This document shows, in pieces, positions 43,546 through 56,720 of a stretch of 64,000 nt of DNA (within the stretch, counting starts at the first letter, position 1; the number at the start of each line of letters is the position of its first letter). Origin of the DNA: Epiperipatus broadwayi (lineage: Eukaryota; Onychophora; Udeonychophora; Euonychophora; Peripatidae). The notes beneath the pieces are model-generated. The model searched no databases. It was not told the origin of the DNA and saw only the letters and a program-made list of their open reading frames with translations. Location: assembly GCA_028023455.1 (NCBI GenBank), contig JAQFVV010000030.1:5040501-5104500 (forward strand), given 5' to 3'. A program made the translations under genes and the position numbers.

Positions 43546-43917
43546 AGCAAAACTCTCCATATAGCAGGGCCACTCCGTGCAAGCCATAGTAATCAATGGA
43601 TTCCAGAAGGCTTGGGCATAAAATCCCTATCTAGTGCCCACTCATCCAATACTCCCAGACTAGTTTCTGGCTTGTAGCTTTCATTAGTGAGGAGCTTGGA
43701 TCTGAGAACACTACATCTAGATCTTAGGATTTAATGCAACCCTCCAGCAGCCACCTTTTATCTTTACTTAACTACAGAACTATGAGAATAAAATTGAAAA
43801 CACAATATTTTCAATCCAAACTTATTAGCTTATAGTCATATAGGTCGAACTCAGTTCAGTACCCATACATTTTGGTGTCTTCAGTTATAAGCATGCATAA
43901 CAAATAGTGATCATGTG
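43546..43917 (-). mobile_element. Family A insertion with 12-bp target duplication
   Basis: Flanked by ATGATTTGAAAA at 43534-43545 and 43918-43929. A single minus-oriented unit followed by the family's TTATAAGCATGCATAACAAA end. The hammerhead at 43652-43693 has CTAATGA in place of CTGANGA (G5 lost). Confidence 0.8.
43652..43693 (-). ncRNA. Family A hammerhead, G5 lost
   Basis: Stem I TCCTCA, CTAATGA, partial stem II, GAAA, CTAGTC and TGGGAG on the minus strand. The catalytic box is damaged. Confidence 0.55.
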
Positions 43918-43929
43918 ATGATTTGAAAA

Positions 43930-44335
43930 GCTTTCAATGTTCATCTAGCACTTGAGCTAAAATACATCTCAAAATGTTATATGACAGCATAGTGTTTCAT
44001 GTACATTACCAAATCCTAATGCACCATTAGAAATTGAATGCATTTAAACAAACTAGTATAAATTTTTTTCATTCTCTACAGAAATCAATCTAATAATTCT
44101 GGTCATATGATTCATAGTTTATATTTATCAGTTATATCATTATTTTTTCAATATTATCCATAAAAGTTATTCTTTCTTTTGAGAAAACTGGTAATTTCTT
44201 TATTTGATAATTTTAATTGTCACTGTTTATATTACCATATATTTTAATTCTTAACACATTATAAGTAATTTTCTTCTTAAATCATTTATCCTTTTAAACA
44301 GATTCAAAATCAACAGAGAATAAGCCATCCTTTAT
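43930..44335. other. No gene recognised
   Basis: AT-rich spacer between the family A insertion and the gag-like remnant. Confidence 0.4.
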
Positions 44336-44339
44336 TTTT

Positions 44340-45930
44340 TTTAAAAATCAAGTTTTACATCTACCAGATACTTTAGCAGTAGTGATGGAGTCCTCATCTG
44401 AGTCAACTTGAGATGTGCTGCCATTGTCAGGTCATTTCTTTATGCTGATATGGATCCCATTTTATTCGTTTTCTGGGACTACTCCTATCCTGTTCTATTC
44501 TAGTACTAGTTCTTAGATGTAGTGAATTCTCTGAGGATTTTTCAGGAGTGCCTGGTTTTCTTGGGCTTTAGAAAACTTCTAGAATAATGTACGCTGCATG
44601 TTCTTTCTCTGTTGTCAGTGCTTCTTCTCTTTCACCACCCACTATAGGGTGGTCATCTTTCACTCTAATATTAATAGATGCTTCACTCATCATTTGTTTG
44701 TTTGGTGTGGTAAATTTATCTTCTCCATTACCTATACCTTCCTGAATCCAGAGATTCATGTCAATGGCATTTAAAAACTCAGCCTCTGGTTTATGTTTCT
44801 TTTGGTCTGTATTGATGATCATTAGGGTAAATTATATCGAATAATCCTGATAATTTGGCTTTATATCAATCCATATGTAGACAATACTTTTAATTTTAAC
44901 AATTGCCTTCAAAATAATGGGATGTATTCACCATCTTTTACATGAAACCCTTCTTGCATTATTTGATACCTAATTCCTTCTTAGCCCTCTTCTGACCAAA
45001 AATTAATCAAAATTTACTCTCTATATCCAGAATAGAATGTTGGTTTTTTTTATTAATGAGTTACACCACTGATTAATACAACTAAAGGTCTCAATTTCTA
45101 TGCTGTCCTATGATTGCTGTATTCTCATAACTTTGTTTTGGTTTTGTATTTCTTGTATGACTTTTGCTATCTTCATTAGATTCTTTTGTCTGTTCTGCCA
45201 ACCAGTTTTATGTATCTTCCTTTGTCTTAGAATAATCCATTTTATGCTATTTATGATGCCAACTACTTCTTTCTGAATTTCTTGAAACTTCTTTTGAGTC
45301 TTGGAGTTTTTCTTTGAATAGTGAATTTTGAAATTTCTTCACTTCTCTTATTTCCACTTTTACTATTCCTTCTACTATACATTGCACACTTTCCTGCAAC
45401 ATATTTTCACTAGATTCAATAGATTTTTGGACCATTTTCTCTAAATCAGTAGGAAATTTCCTATCAATACATTCCATTTTCTGTGGTACTTGTTCTTGGA
45501 TTTGATTTGCTATTTCCAACTTTATGATTGACTTGCTATTTTCAACTTCATGTTTATAGTCTCTTGTACCACATCAAACTTTTATTTCTTGATACATTTC
45601 TTTAAATTCTTTATCTCTTTTTTGTTGTTTTTCTTTAAGTTATACTTGCAATTCTTCATTTTTTAAATACATTTCTTTCATAAATTCTTTATCTCTATTT
45701 TGTTGCTTTTCTTTAAATTTTTGTTGCAGCATTTTTTCATTTCTGGGTTTTTTTTTTTTTTTTCATAAATGCATACAACAGTTCAACAGTAAATGTGCCA
45801 GGTTTTTCTTCTAAAGGCTTTTGCACTGTCTGGATGGATTCTTGCTCTATCAGTTCTGATTCCATTGGCTCTACTGTCTGGATCCATGTTTAATTGTGCT
45901 TCCATCCTCATTACTGAATGTGGTATCATC
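44340..45930 (-). pseudogene. LTR-retrotransposon gag-like remnant
   Basis: Minus strand. Open pieces: 45519-45247 (90 codons; EIANQIQEQVPQKMECIDRK, Glu/Lys/Gln-rich, coiled-coil-like) and 44822-44568 (84 codons; NAIDMNLWIQEGIGNGED..., acidic). Between and around them other frames give similar text: FMKEMYLKNEELQ upstream, SPRKPGTPEKSS downstream. The helical, charged composition and order fit gag proteins of LTR retrotransposons. No protease, RT or zinc knuckle was seen. LTRs for this copy were not found. Confidence 0.45.
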
Positions 45931-45939
45931 TATATGTAA

Positions 45940-47620
45940 ATAAATATTGAATATGCAAATTTACAAATTTAAATATTTTACATAAACTTTATCATTGAAT
46001 AAACACACTAGTCTTGATTCTTCCTATGCAATCTTTTCCAGAATAACATGATACATCTATCTTAATATTTATTTTATTATTTTATATATATATACTACCA
46101 TTTAATAAACATTACCCTGTCTACCTAGACTCAAGCTACTGCTTTAATAAAATGTTAGTACATATACGTTTTATAAATATTAATCTTATTCCTCATTCCA
46201 AACATTTATTGCTTATTACTTATTATACACTACAGTGTGCACAATTTATTCATGCTCTCATATCCGGCACATTATGTGACTATATAGAACTAACATTGAG
46301 CAGAAGAGAGATTAAGTCACATGATTAATAGTACCAAATATAATGGAAAATCAGGTGTGCAAATATAAATATATTATGGTTATATACATTTAAATAAAAA
46401 TGGTTAAACTCAAATGTATACAGTAATATTAACCCAACATCTTTAATGATGATGACTTATAACCTAGCATTATAAGGGTAAACTAAATACAATTACTCCT
46501 AAAGTATTTTTGTTTTTCTAGTTTCAATATAAAAAAAATGAAACTTGAGGCACCAAAACTTTTAAATAGAATGTTTACTTCTTGGAAAATTTATTAATGC
46601 CTTATCATCATTTATAAATTATTACCATTTTCCCCACATGTACCCCAGTGGATTGCATAATTTCTCAGAGTTGAGGACATTAATAGAAGATAGTTGTTTT
46701 ACTATATTTATGAGTGTCTTTATTAGTTCAGCCCTGATAGTAGTTGTCCTCCTTGGACATTGGTGACATTAGATAGAGTATATAGTATATCTTGGTAGGT
46801 CTTATAGCACAGTCCACTTTTCTCATGGCATTATTAAAGCAGGAAGTGGATGGTTTTAATAAACTTCATTATTAATCTCTGGATTTTATTGCATCACTAT
46901 GGGTGTTTTAACTGTTTTGATTGTTGCTTTCTAGCCACACCTAGTCACACCTAGTTGATAGTGTTTTCCTGAAGACGTAGATGATGGAAATAGTCCAATA
47001 TAAAAATACAAATAGTAGATAGCTTTTTGCTAGCTAGTATCATATTTGATGTGATAGATCTTACTATTAAAAAAATACTTTTAAAGGTCAGCAAAGCATA
47101 ATGACTGACTATCCAAATGGTCCAAATTATGGTGGAAAACTGTTTTAAACAGCAATTTATCTTCCTTTCATGGAATTACCATAACACTGCTTCTTGAGTT
47201 GTGGCTAAAACTAGATTAGATTGCCATAATTGTTTATTTCTGACATTTTATACCGCACTTGTTTTACCTATTGCTATACTCAACAGTTGCTATCTAAACA
47301 ACAGCTCTTTCACTTTATCTAAAAACATCTTGCTAATTACAAAGAACGTGTGGAAACAAATAACTTTTCATCTATTTTTAAATTAAAACATTATTTTTAT
47401 AAATGAATAAACAATAGATTTTTTTATATATTTATGTTAGCAATAGGAAGAAAGAAAAAAAATATTACCAACCTCTAAAAATTGATCAATAATTTGTTTA
47501 ATTTTTAGTAACCCATAATTTTCAATAATACATTCAGATTTGCCATTCAATTTGCTATAATAAAGAGCAAATTATTCTATCAAGATTCCCTTTAAGAGGC
47601 AAATCTAAAATTTGTCACTA
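45940..47620. other. No gene recognised
   Basis: AT-rich. A possible hammerhead-like string, CTGAAGA ... GGAAATAGTC, lies at 46969-46995, with a three-pair stem II and no stem I. Confidence 0.3.
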
Positions 47621-47626
47621 AATATT

Positions 47627-47719
47627 CTCTTTTCTTATTAAATTCTCTGTCCCAGTGCTTAAGATTTAATTGGCTGGTTGTAGTCATAAGCGCTTGAAAA
47701 ATTTGCACTCTCAATTATT
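47627..47719. repeat. Direct repeat copy 1 (about 93 bp)
   Basis: Contains CTCTGTCCCAGTGCTTAAGA and TGGCTGGTTGTAGTCATAAG. Nearly identical to 47939-48034; the two are 312 bp apart. Confidence 0.9.
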
Positions 47720-47938
47720 TCAACATCGACTGCACTTTAAATATTATTTACATATATTGCTACAAATTTATAACATCGAAAACTACTGCATAGTAAATCG
47801 AAAAATTTCATGCTGTATGTTTATAATTTGAACTCAGTGAGTTAAGTGTGAAGATATTTAAGATGCATGCTTTCAAATAGAAGTACTTTGGACTAGCTTG
47901 GATATATATAAAGACAAGTAAAGAAGAGAGTGGAACCG

Positions 47939-48034
47939 CTCTTTTCTTATTAAATTCTCTGTCCCAGTGCTTAAGATTTGATTGGCTGGTTGTAGTCATA
48001 AGCGCTTGAAAAATTTGCACTCTCTCAATTATTA
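47939..48034. repeat. Direct repeat copy 2 (about 96 bp)
   Basis: Second copy, with one substitution and a TC insertion relative to 47627-47719. It could be a short terminal-repeat pair or a local duplication. Confidence 0.9.
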
Positions 48035-48740
48035 TTCATTTTCATAAATGATGCACATTACATGTATTTACATAGCAGTAAAGACAATTTTTCTCTCCTC
48101 TCTTACACATTATACTGTACTTTTATTGTTTTCACTTTTATAAAATATATTTCATTTATAAAAATATTTAATAATATGTTTAAAAACATATAGATAGAGT
48201 TCTTTTTAATTTTTAAAAAAAATCATTATACTTAAATAATGTGTATGTTGTCTAGTATGCTAACATACACAAATGGGGCTTTATACTTTTATCAATCTAT
48301 CTACAACAATTTGTTTCTTTATAATTGTAAATAATTCAGGGTGCAATTATTTATAGTTACAATATATATATAATTTAATAAAATTCATTCGTTCAATATA
48401 TCTTTAATAAGTGAATGTTTTTTTTAAAATTAAAAATGTATATGTAAACATCTTATCATAAACAATGATAGCAATAATCATATTATTCTTGGTTCTTTTT
48501 AAAGTTTTAGTTATTATTTGATTTTTATTTATTAAATTTTGCTAACCTACTATATGTTAAGATTCTGTGTTAAAAATATAACACTTGTCAAACATTGGTG
48601 GTCAGCACAGCTGCCTTACAAGCAGTAGTCCCAGGTTTGCAGGTTCGCTTCCCGATGGATGCTTTGACACATGAGGAAAAAATATAACACATACAATTAA
48701 TTCTTTCAATAAATGCTGTAGATACACATATGACAAATAC
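48035..48740. other. No gene recognised
   Basis: AT-rich. Around 48590-48670 lies a GC-richer segment (CAGCTGCCTTACAAGCAGTAG ... GGTTCGCTTCCC) that resembles a tRNA-like SINE B-box, but it is too short to classify. Confidence 0.3.
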
Positions 48741-48744
48741 ATAT

Positions 48745-48813
48745 ATACCTTATATATATATATATAAATTAATACCCTATACAGGCTTAAACTTGCATAT
48801 ATATATATATATT
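48745..48813. repeat. (AT)n microsatellites beside the left LTR
   Basis: Two TATATATA runs, the second directly adjoining the repeat start at 48814. Confidence 0.85.
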
Positions 48814-51800
48814 GCAACAGATAAAAAAAATATTGGTATGGATGATTAATGAAAAAAAATGACATTCTTATATTTTATCCATATCAATAAAATTAAAAGA
48901 TCCCCATATCCCCAAAATTTATATAGATCAAGACTCTTACAGACATTGCTAGTTCATGTCTAGCTCCTTTTACGTATATTGATGAACAGACAAGTATAAT
49001 CCTATTAATGGCTTCTAAACAAGCATCGTGAAGACCATTACTACTACGGATGGCCATTTAACTAGATTATTTAACTTAATTATTTATTAAAATTTAAAGG
49101 TAATAATGATGATGATAATAATAATGATGGTAATAATATCATAATAATAATGATAATAATAGTGATGATGATACCAGCCATAGCTTTATAATGAACTCAC
49201 AACAATTAATTGATCTTTATAAACTCATAAGCACTTTTTAAAATCATCCCATGTCAAACTGGGATTTAATTATTACATTCACTAGCATTTATACAAGTTT
49301 ATGTTTATTTACTAAAATACTTTTATAGTTAAAACTAGGATTTAATACTACTAGTGATGACGACTGATCACCACGAATCTCTATGCATGATATTCAACTT
49401 TCTATAAATCCTTATTTACTACATATATTAATTATGTTAAACATTAGATTTAATGATTATAATTTATTTAATGATGATGGCGATCATAACTCATGTACAG
49501 TACCATGTTTAAAAGGTGTTTTAATCAATAATACAATATCAATCTTTGATGAAGATGATCAAAACTCATGGACACAACATAATTTTAGCTTTCTATTATT
49601 GAACTATAATTATTAAAACTTGTTTATTATCAAGCTTAACCCTTAAATAGCTAAATGTAAATCAACATTCTAGTTTACCTAACATTTTGCGAGCGGTTAA
49701 TATTTGCAAGTGATTGCTCAATATTTACCAATGATGATTCTTAATATCTGCGAGCGATGATGATGATGATCATTTAAAACAATAGAATTAAGACAAGAAA
49801 AATACAACAATATTTTTAATAAGAACTCGGAAACCAATTAAGATATATAATTATATTTTATTAATACTATTACTCTTTCTTTCTTTAAAATCAAATTTAC
49901 TAATTAGATAAATGGCTCATTATTACATTAATTCAATATAGAACTAACAAAATTTTATATAAGCACAACCAAATAAATTTAATATACAAGTTCGTCATTT
50001 TGGATAATTTTAAAATAAGCTGGCATAAAATGACATTTTAAAAAATATATTTCATGGAATGCTTACTTAAGACTTTCCTAACTTATTATATCATAAAAAT
50101 AAATTTCATATGTAACTTGTGTTTTATTTCACTTCCATTCATATGCAAGCCTTGCTTTATAATTTACCAGATTTAAACTAATTATGTATAACCTATTCTT
50201 TTGACGTGTTTGTATAAGCAGTTACACATGCACACACACCATGTGATATGTCAACATATTATTTCTAAAATGTGTTCCTTTATATTAGAGATTAATACAT
50301 AAATTACATATATAAAAAAATATTCTTGCAACCTTTTAGCAAAAGAAAATAAAAATACATTATATCAATTTTAATATGCAACAAGATAAATAAAAAAAAA
50401 CATTATAAATGCATATATTTATAGGTTGCTCATTATCATAACAACTGAAGAACAATTAAAAAAAAACATTTCAATATTACAATATATAATATAAAAAAGT
50501 AATAAAAAAAAATAATGAAAATTTAAGTTTAAAGATTTAAACTGTGTTTGTGTTATGTTATGTGATATTGAGAATAACTATCGATAAACAAGCCTTTAAT
50601 GTTTCTGTATCAAAAGAAAAAAAAGAATGCTTTGACCAATAAATTAAGGTTTACTTTTAATAAGTAATAATAAAAGATCTGTTAAAGAAAGTTCATAGTT
50701 ACTCGATTACTTTCACTTCTTATAAATGTCCCAAGTTTGAATTTTCAGACTGCTTGCCTTTGCTCCATTTAAAAAAAAAAAGTTCTTGCAGATACTTTTA
50801 AGATAAATATGAATTAATTGACTTGCTTATTTCTTCAATTTTAAAATTATTTATTGTTGATACTTTTGATAATGCTGAATTCGTTGACTGGCTTGCTTGT
50901 ACCATTTCAAAAAGAGTTATTACAAATACTTTTAGATAAGTATGAACTAGTGGATTTGCTTGTCTCTCCCATTTTAAAAAAAAACATTGTAGACATTTTA
51001 GATGACTATGAGGAAAATTCTAACAAAAATTTGATTCATAGCTTCTTCAAACTTGGCTATATATGGCTTTTATACATTTTCTTTTCCTCTTCTTTCTCCT
51101 TCTCCATCCATCCAAAGGTAATGTGCCTAAAATAGGCCAGGAGCCTGAAAAGAAGCATATCAAACAGCTTGTGTGGTTGGCTTTAAACTCGATCATTTTG
51201 TTGGTTATTATTCGACTGGTATATGAGTCCATAGACAGATCAGTGAGCTAACCCATGATGGGAATTTCAAGAAGCAGAATATCATTTTATAGAATTGTCA
51301 ATAACTTCTTCCAAGAAATTCAATTTTGTTCCATTTCTTTTTTCTTAATATTGCTGAGAATTACTTATATATGTGCACATCTTCGTCTATACTGACTTTA
51401 AAACAAGAGTCATTTTTTCTTCAATTTTTTTTTTAAAAAAAAAAGAAAAAAAAATCAAATCGGTCACTCTCTTTTTATAACATTAAAAAAAACTGACTGC
51501 CACATCTCTCGTTTAATAACATTGGAAAAATTGACTGCCCACTAAAAATTGAAAAAACTGACTGATCGCTACATCTCTGTTTAATAATAATGAGAAACTG
51601 ACTCTCCTTCAATAACATTGAAAAAACTTACCACTAAATATTGTTTCATTCATTTTTATTGCGAATTTTAATCAAAGAAAATGACCACCTGCAAATCTTA
51701 TCTTGAGATAAAAGATAAAAAAAATCAGAGTTTGACAAATTGATGTTCTTTCGCGATTTTACAAGAAAATTAATAATCACGTTTTATTACATCAAAGTAC

Positions 51801-52227
51801 CTCCTTTATAAAAATAATCTTAGACACAGATAACAAACAATAAAGCTGGCAATCTATAGTCATTAGAAATAGGTGTAAAAGCATTTTTGTTTTTATACAG
51901 ACGTTTTCATTCTTTCACACTCTTTTGCACGTGTACATTTTTTAAATCTCCTAATCTACTAATCTGATTGCCTTATTTTACACTTTCTTTCTGATCTGCT
52001 TTATTTTAACAAAATTAATGTTAAATAATTTAACACCTTATTTAATAAGGAAATACAATAAATTAATATTAAATATTATTACCTTCTCTCTCTACAACTG
52101 CTTATTCATTAACTATTTATATAGACTATATAATAATAAATACACACATAAATCTATATATCTAAAAGAAATTTTTTTTAAAAATAAATAATATATCTAT
52201 GTGTTTGAAATGAGTCATATACATACA
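48814..52227 (-). repeat. Long LTR, left copy (3' LTR if the element is on the minus strand)
   Basis: About 3.41 kb repeated at 59511-62962. Begins TGCAACAGATAAAAAAAA and ends GTCATATACATACA, so TG...CA. In a 215-bp part compared by eye about five differences were seen. The inner flank, read on the minus strand, is GGGAGTGAGGCAAA just before TGTATG, a good polypurine tract. The outer flank is an (AT)n run that gives ATAT on both outer sides. Two small frames (77 and 93 codons) inside are conserved only because the repeat is. Confidence 0.65.
49090..49175. repeat. GAT/AAT trinucleotide-rich tract
   Basis: Interrupted GATGAT and AATAAT repeats; the same tract recurs in the right copy at about 59800-59870. 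Confidence 0.85.
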
Positions 52228-52243
52228 TTTGCCTCACTCCCAA
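52228..52243 (-). other. Polypurine tract next to the left LTR
   Basis: Minus-strand GGGAGTGAGGCAAA abuts the LTR start TGTATG. The other candidate element has AGGAAGGCAA in the equivalent place, which supports the reading that both elements lie on the minus strand. Confidence 0.5.
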
Positions 52244-52439
52244 ACAAAAAAAAATTTTTGATAGTCTCCCATGACACTATTTTCCTTGAACTATTAACCA
52301 ACTACATAATATATACATGTTTTTTTATTAATATAAATTTGACTATAGTCTATTATTGATGACTATCCTCATGAACTATTAAACAAGTGTTTTACCTGCA
52401 TCATGTCTTATTGATTTCCGAACAACTTGCTATTGGATT

Positions 52440-53362
52440 TTTATTTTCATTGATCATGGGTTTACAATTTTCACTTAGATCATTGGAGTTATTCCCAGGC
52501 CTATTTATATTTGGTTTGCTGGCTTTTGTGGGATAGTGTCAGCCTAACTGATTATTCATAATCCTAATGGTAGAGATCTTAAAACTATATCTCTCCTCAC
52601 TCCTAGAATAACCTTCAGATTTACTTTCTATAACTCCCAGGGCATCCAACAGGTCTGCCACTCTCATTGGGGAGTACACATCATCCACTATCATATATAT
52701 ATTCCCAGGCATTCCTATGTTTGGTTTGCCAGGTTTTGTGGGATATTGTCATCCTAACTGGTTTCTTCCAACTCTCATATTGGAGACTTTATAGCCATAG
52801 CTCTCCTTCTTTCTATGATAACTTTTATCTATCCTTTCAGTATCTCCCATTGTCTCAAACCTGTCTGCTACACTTACTGAGGCGTATACATCAGCAGCTA
52901 TCTTTAATTCTAAGAAACTAGCTTTACTGACTACATCATTCCTGAGGTCAATTTGCTCCTATACAGTGGCTACCTTTATTTCTAGGTTATGGATCTCACT
53001 GTATATATATCCTCTTTGGGATTACACTGTTCTTGAACAGTAGCTACCTCATCATTTTCATATGGATTGTCTACAGTCACATAACTCTCTGGCACTATTT
53101 CTTGTTCTGGACTGGTCATCCTGTCATCTGTCTCTTTACTTGAATCAGTTACTTGATTATTCATTTCTTGCGATGGTTGATCCATCTTATTATCAAGTCT
53201 CTGAGACTGTCCATTAAAACACTCACAAATTGTTTGGAAGTATTGATCCATTTTCTGATTCACTTCTTTGAATTGTTCCAACATAATTTGTATAAACTCA
53301 TGCTCACTTAGCATTTTCCTTTTCTTCATTCCTGCAGTAACTACTTCTTTTTCTTGTTCCAT
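52440..53362 (-). pseudogene. gag-like gene with internal repeat, broken
   Basis: Minus strand. The ATG at 53362 opens 126 codons (MEQEKEVVTAGMKKRK..., then a coiled-coil-like EQFKEVNQKMDQYFQ, and an acidic end with VATVQEQ) and stops at 52982. Similarity to a gag continues in a shifted frame to about 52440 as two diverged units of about 66 residues: AADVYASVSVADRF...NQLG and VDDVYSPMRVADLL...NQLG. Each unit has a TGA at the same place, after NQLG, followed by YPTK. The length, helical start and position close to the polypurine tract fit a gag-only LTR element. No pol was found. Confidence 0.5.
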
Positions 53363-54039
53363 CCTAATATTTTTTTATACTTATTTATAAACTTATAAAA
53401 TATTTATACTACTGATTCTGTTCTGCTTTATTCTGTTTGATTTATTATGTTCTGCTCCCTGATTTCCTATACATAGAGTTAAATCCCTTTATCTATCCGC
53501 CCATATACCCTTAAAATTTCCAACCACTCTTTCTCAGCCATAATTCTCCCCATCCATCTATCTATATCTTAAGTGCCTTTAATTAACTTAACCTCCATCA
53601 TCACTTATTTTTTTACTTATATCTGATTGATAAAGTATGAGGTCATAGTCCCTTTTTAAAAACATTTATTTAAGAATAAGCTATCTCTGCATAAGTGTGC
53701 CCTTTTTATGCCATCATTCAGCTAGATTTTTCATGCTTTTCTAAAACTTAACTCTCTCTATGCTCTATTTTAATACAATAAGCCAAAAAAAAATTATTTA
53801 TATAACATATGTGCCTATATTTATAACAGAGTTCATACCTCAAGCTATATATATACTCATCTACCCCCTTCCAGAGATCTGACAGATACTGACAGCCAAA
53901 AGAATGATTAGCAATTCACAATCATGAGATAGATAAAAAAATTCAATCATCGCACTTAAAGCATACAATGTTCCATGAACACTCGGATGATCACCCCAAT
54001 TCAATCATTCTAACTACTACAACCGATAATAGTTTATTG

Positions 54040-54240
54040 CAAACACTGTTGCATTGCCCGGCTTACCTCCAAGTCTTAAGGGCTTTAATTCATAAAATAC
54101 TGCCTTGCTTATCTTTAAAGTCTTAGAGGCAACAATTATATATATCAGTAAAAAAAATACTGCCATGCTCTCTCTGGAGTCTTATTATGTATCAGAAAAA
54201 ATGATGCCTTGCTCTCTCTGGAGTCTTAGAGGCGAAATCA
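54040..54240. repeat. Degenerate short tandem repeats
   Basis: Three to four units of about 55-60 bp share CTGCCTTGCT...GTCTTAGAGGC. Confidence 0.6.
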
Positions 54241-54849
54241 TGGCAGGCCTATAGTTAACTGCTTCATGATAAATAACTGATATTATAATCTGGGTTGGAG
54301 CAGTGAATGAGATAAATCAATCACCAGTGGCATGAATACATTACACCCTCAAGGCAATGACAAAAATTCTCCATCCATCATCAAAATTATAACACAACCA
54401 ACCAAACTCCAACAGTCAAATATCCAATCCAACCTCCAAAATCATAGATTTTCTATAACACAAACCTTTCAAATATGAACAAAATTATTATTCTACATCT
54501 CAAGGCTATTAATACTTCTATGCTTATCTAGCAGCAATACTATATTTCACTGATAAGCAAAATATTTAAAAAACAGTGCTGTTAACTTTAACATTTATTA
54601 TAAGTTGTGATATCTTTATATTTTAAAATTGAAATTAAGCTATTTAATGGCTGTATTTATTTATCATCATCAAAAAAAAATGCAACAATAGTAATCATCA
54701 TCATCTAAACATAAGGCCAAAATATTTGTATATAATAATAAAAATTTTAAAAAAAATTATACACAAAAAAAAAATCTTTTTTTTAAAACTATACACCTGT
54801 CATCATTATATACTACACATCTCTCAGGTATGTGGCGTGTTTCAAGCCC

Positions 54850-54895
54850 TATTTGGCTTATTTTGAGCTCTAGTTGGTACGACATTTGTAACAGA
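54850..54895 (-). other. LTR-end and primer-site-like junction
   Basis: Minus strand: CTGTTACA, then AATGTCGTACCAACTAGAGC. The same CTGTTACA followed by AATTTCGTC borders the right LTR at 59511, so this may mark a solo or nested related LTR. Confidence 0.3.
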
Positions 54896-56610
54896 AATAA
54901 ATATATATTATAACCTACACTCCCAACATCGCTCATCTACATTACATGAGCGAAATGCCCAGGAGCCAGTTCTATTAATGAATAGAACAATATAATATAA
55001 TGTATAATATAAAATTATTACTGAGACTCTATACTTACGTTTATGTTCAGCTCAGCTCAGAGGGAGGCTATAGGCAGTTCAAAAGATATATAATAATAAA
55101 TGAATAAAGGAAGAAATATTATAAAACATTCAATATATTGTAAATTCCTTTGTTAATCGATTGTATGATAAAGAATCATAAGATTTACTTAGTACAGTCT
55201 ATGAAAAATATACTTTAAACTTAATTTCTTCCTTCATCCAAGTATAACCTATATCAGCTTGCTATAATTATATTCGGAGACAATTTTGTTACTTGGCATA
55301 TTATAATCCACACATCTACTTTAATGTCAATCAAGAAATAAATAATAAGATCTCAGGGAATTTAATAAATACAGTTGAATTAATAAACTCCATTGCCCAT
55401 AAGTTATAATTATAAAGTATGCTAAAATATAATGAAACAAATTGACTAAATATTTTACTGTGCTTCAATAATAAGATAATGACAGAGATAGGGTATTTTA
55501 ATCTCATATCATCATCTAACGAATATACTGACTTGGCAACCATTCTAATACGTTTATCAAGTGGCAAATACTCTTTATAATGTTTGGATTGAGAAAAACA
55601 ATATTATCAGATACTAGTAAATTTACCATGATAACTCTCAAAATAATATATCAGTTTTATAATAGATTTATGGAATGTGGAAATGAAAATACGAATGTAT
55701 ATAAAAAATAACTCACGACACAGTTGTTTTAAATTTTAAATAACTAAATAAATCATTTATTACAAATAAATAAAATAAATTGGGATGAACATAATATTTA
55801 CAAAATAGGTCTTTGTTTTATAGACCTTTAAATTATTCAATAATAATTTAATATTAGTTTGGGATTCCTATTATCTAAACAAACTACTAATAAACCTAAA
55901 GATCCCGACTTGGAACACATACTTGCTTATATGTTTTATGCACACGACAATAAGTAAATGAAATATTACATCTTTAGCACACAAACAAAAATATAAATAC
56001 TTTCGAGAGGATATTTCTGTTAATTGACAAACTAAATCGAATCATTTATATTGGCTTTCAGCAAAGCACCTTATCTAATTGGCTAAATAATCAATCCAAT
56101 TCCTTATACCTTTTACACATAGCACAATCATGTTTATTCTGATGATTTGATGATTAATTTATATTTAAATAGATGCATTACATTTTAAAATACTTATTTC
56201 CTGTTTAAATATTAATGTTTTATACTTTTATTAACTGAATGTAATATATTTCCAAGCATTTATCTCTCATTTTAGTTTCAACAATTCTATATTCTATATA
56301 CGCGATATTATTTAAATTACGCGTGTGTGTGAGTTCAAGCAACAATAAGATAAAACAATTTTTAAAACTCTTCACTCATGAAGAAAACATTATATAATTA
56401 TGTTATCTCGAACAATGTCGTAATTCTTCAATAAATATAACACTAGTACTTCATCCAAAATTAATCCAACAATTTATCTAATCATTTTTTAATTAACACA
56501 AAGCTATATTTTTATGATTTTACATACAACACGTTATAAAGGGAATACACATGAGGAGCAGATAAACATCTATTGAATACTTCTACCAGAATTCATCTAA
56601 TTCCATATAT

Positions 56611-56720
56611 ACCTTTGGTGGAGAACATCTACTCAACACCAAGAATCCAAGAAAAAACATCAAATAAATTCATAACCTTTGGTGGAGAACATCTACTCAA
56701 CACCAAGAATCCAAGAAAAA
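56611..56720. repeat. Tandem repeat, period 64 bp
   Basis: ACCTTTGGTGGAGAACATCT and the following 26 bp occur at 56611 and again at 56675. Confidence 0.9.

Noticed and set aside
46969-46995. Further hammerhead (CTGAAGA ... GGAAATAGTC)
   Set aside because: Stem II has only three pairs including G-U and no stem I can be drawn; chance cannot be excluded.
49383-51251. Open frames of 77 and 93 codons that are conserved at 60082-60315 and 61529-61810
   Set aside because: They lie inside the long direct repeat, so conservation is explained by the repeat itself. Composition is low complexity and no domain is visible.
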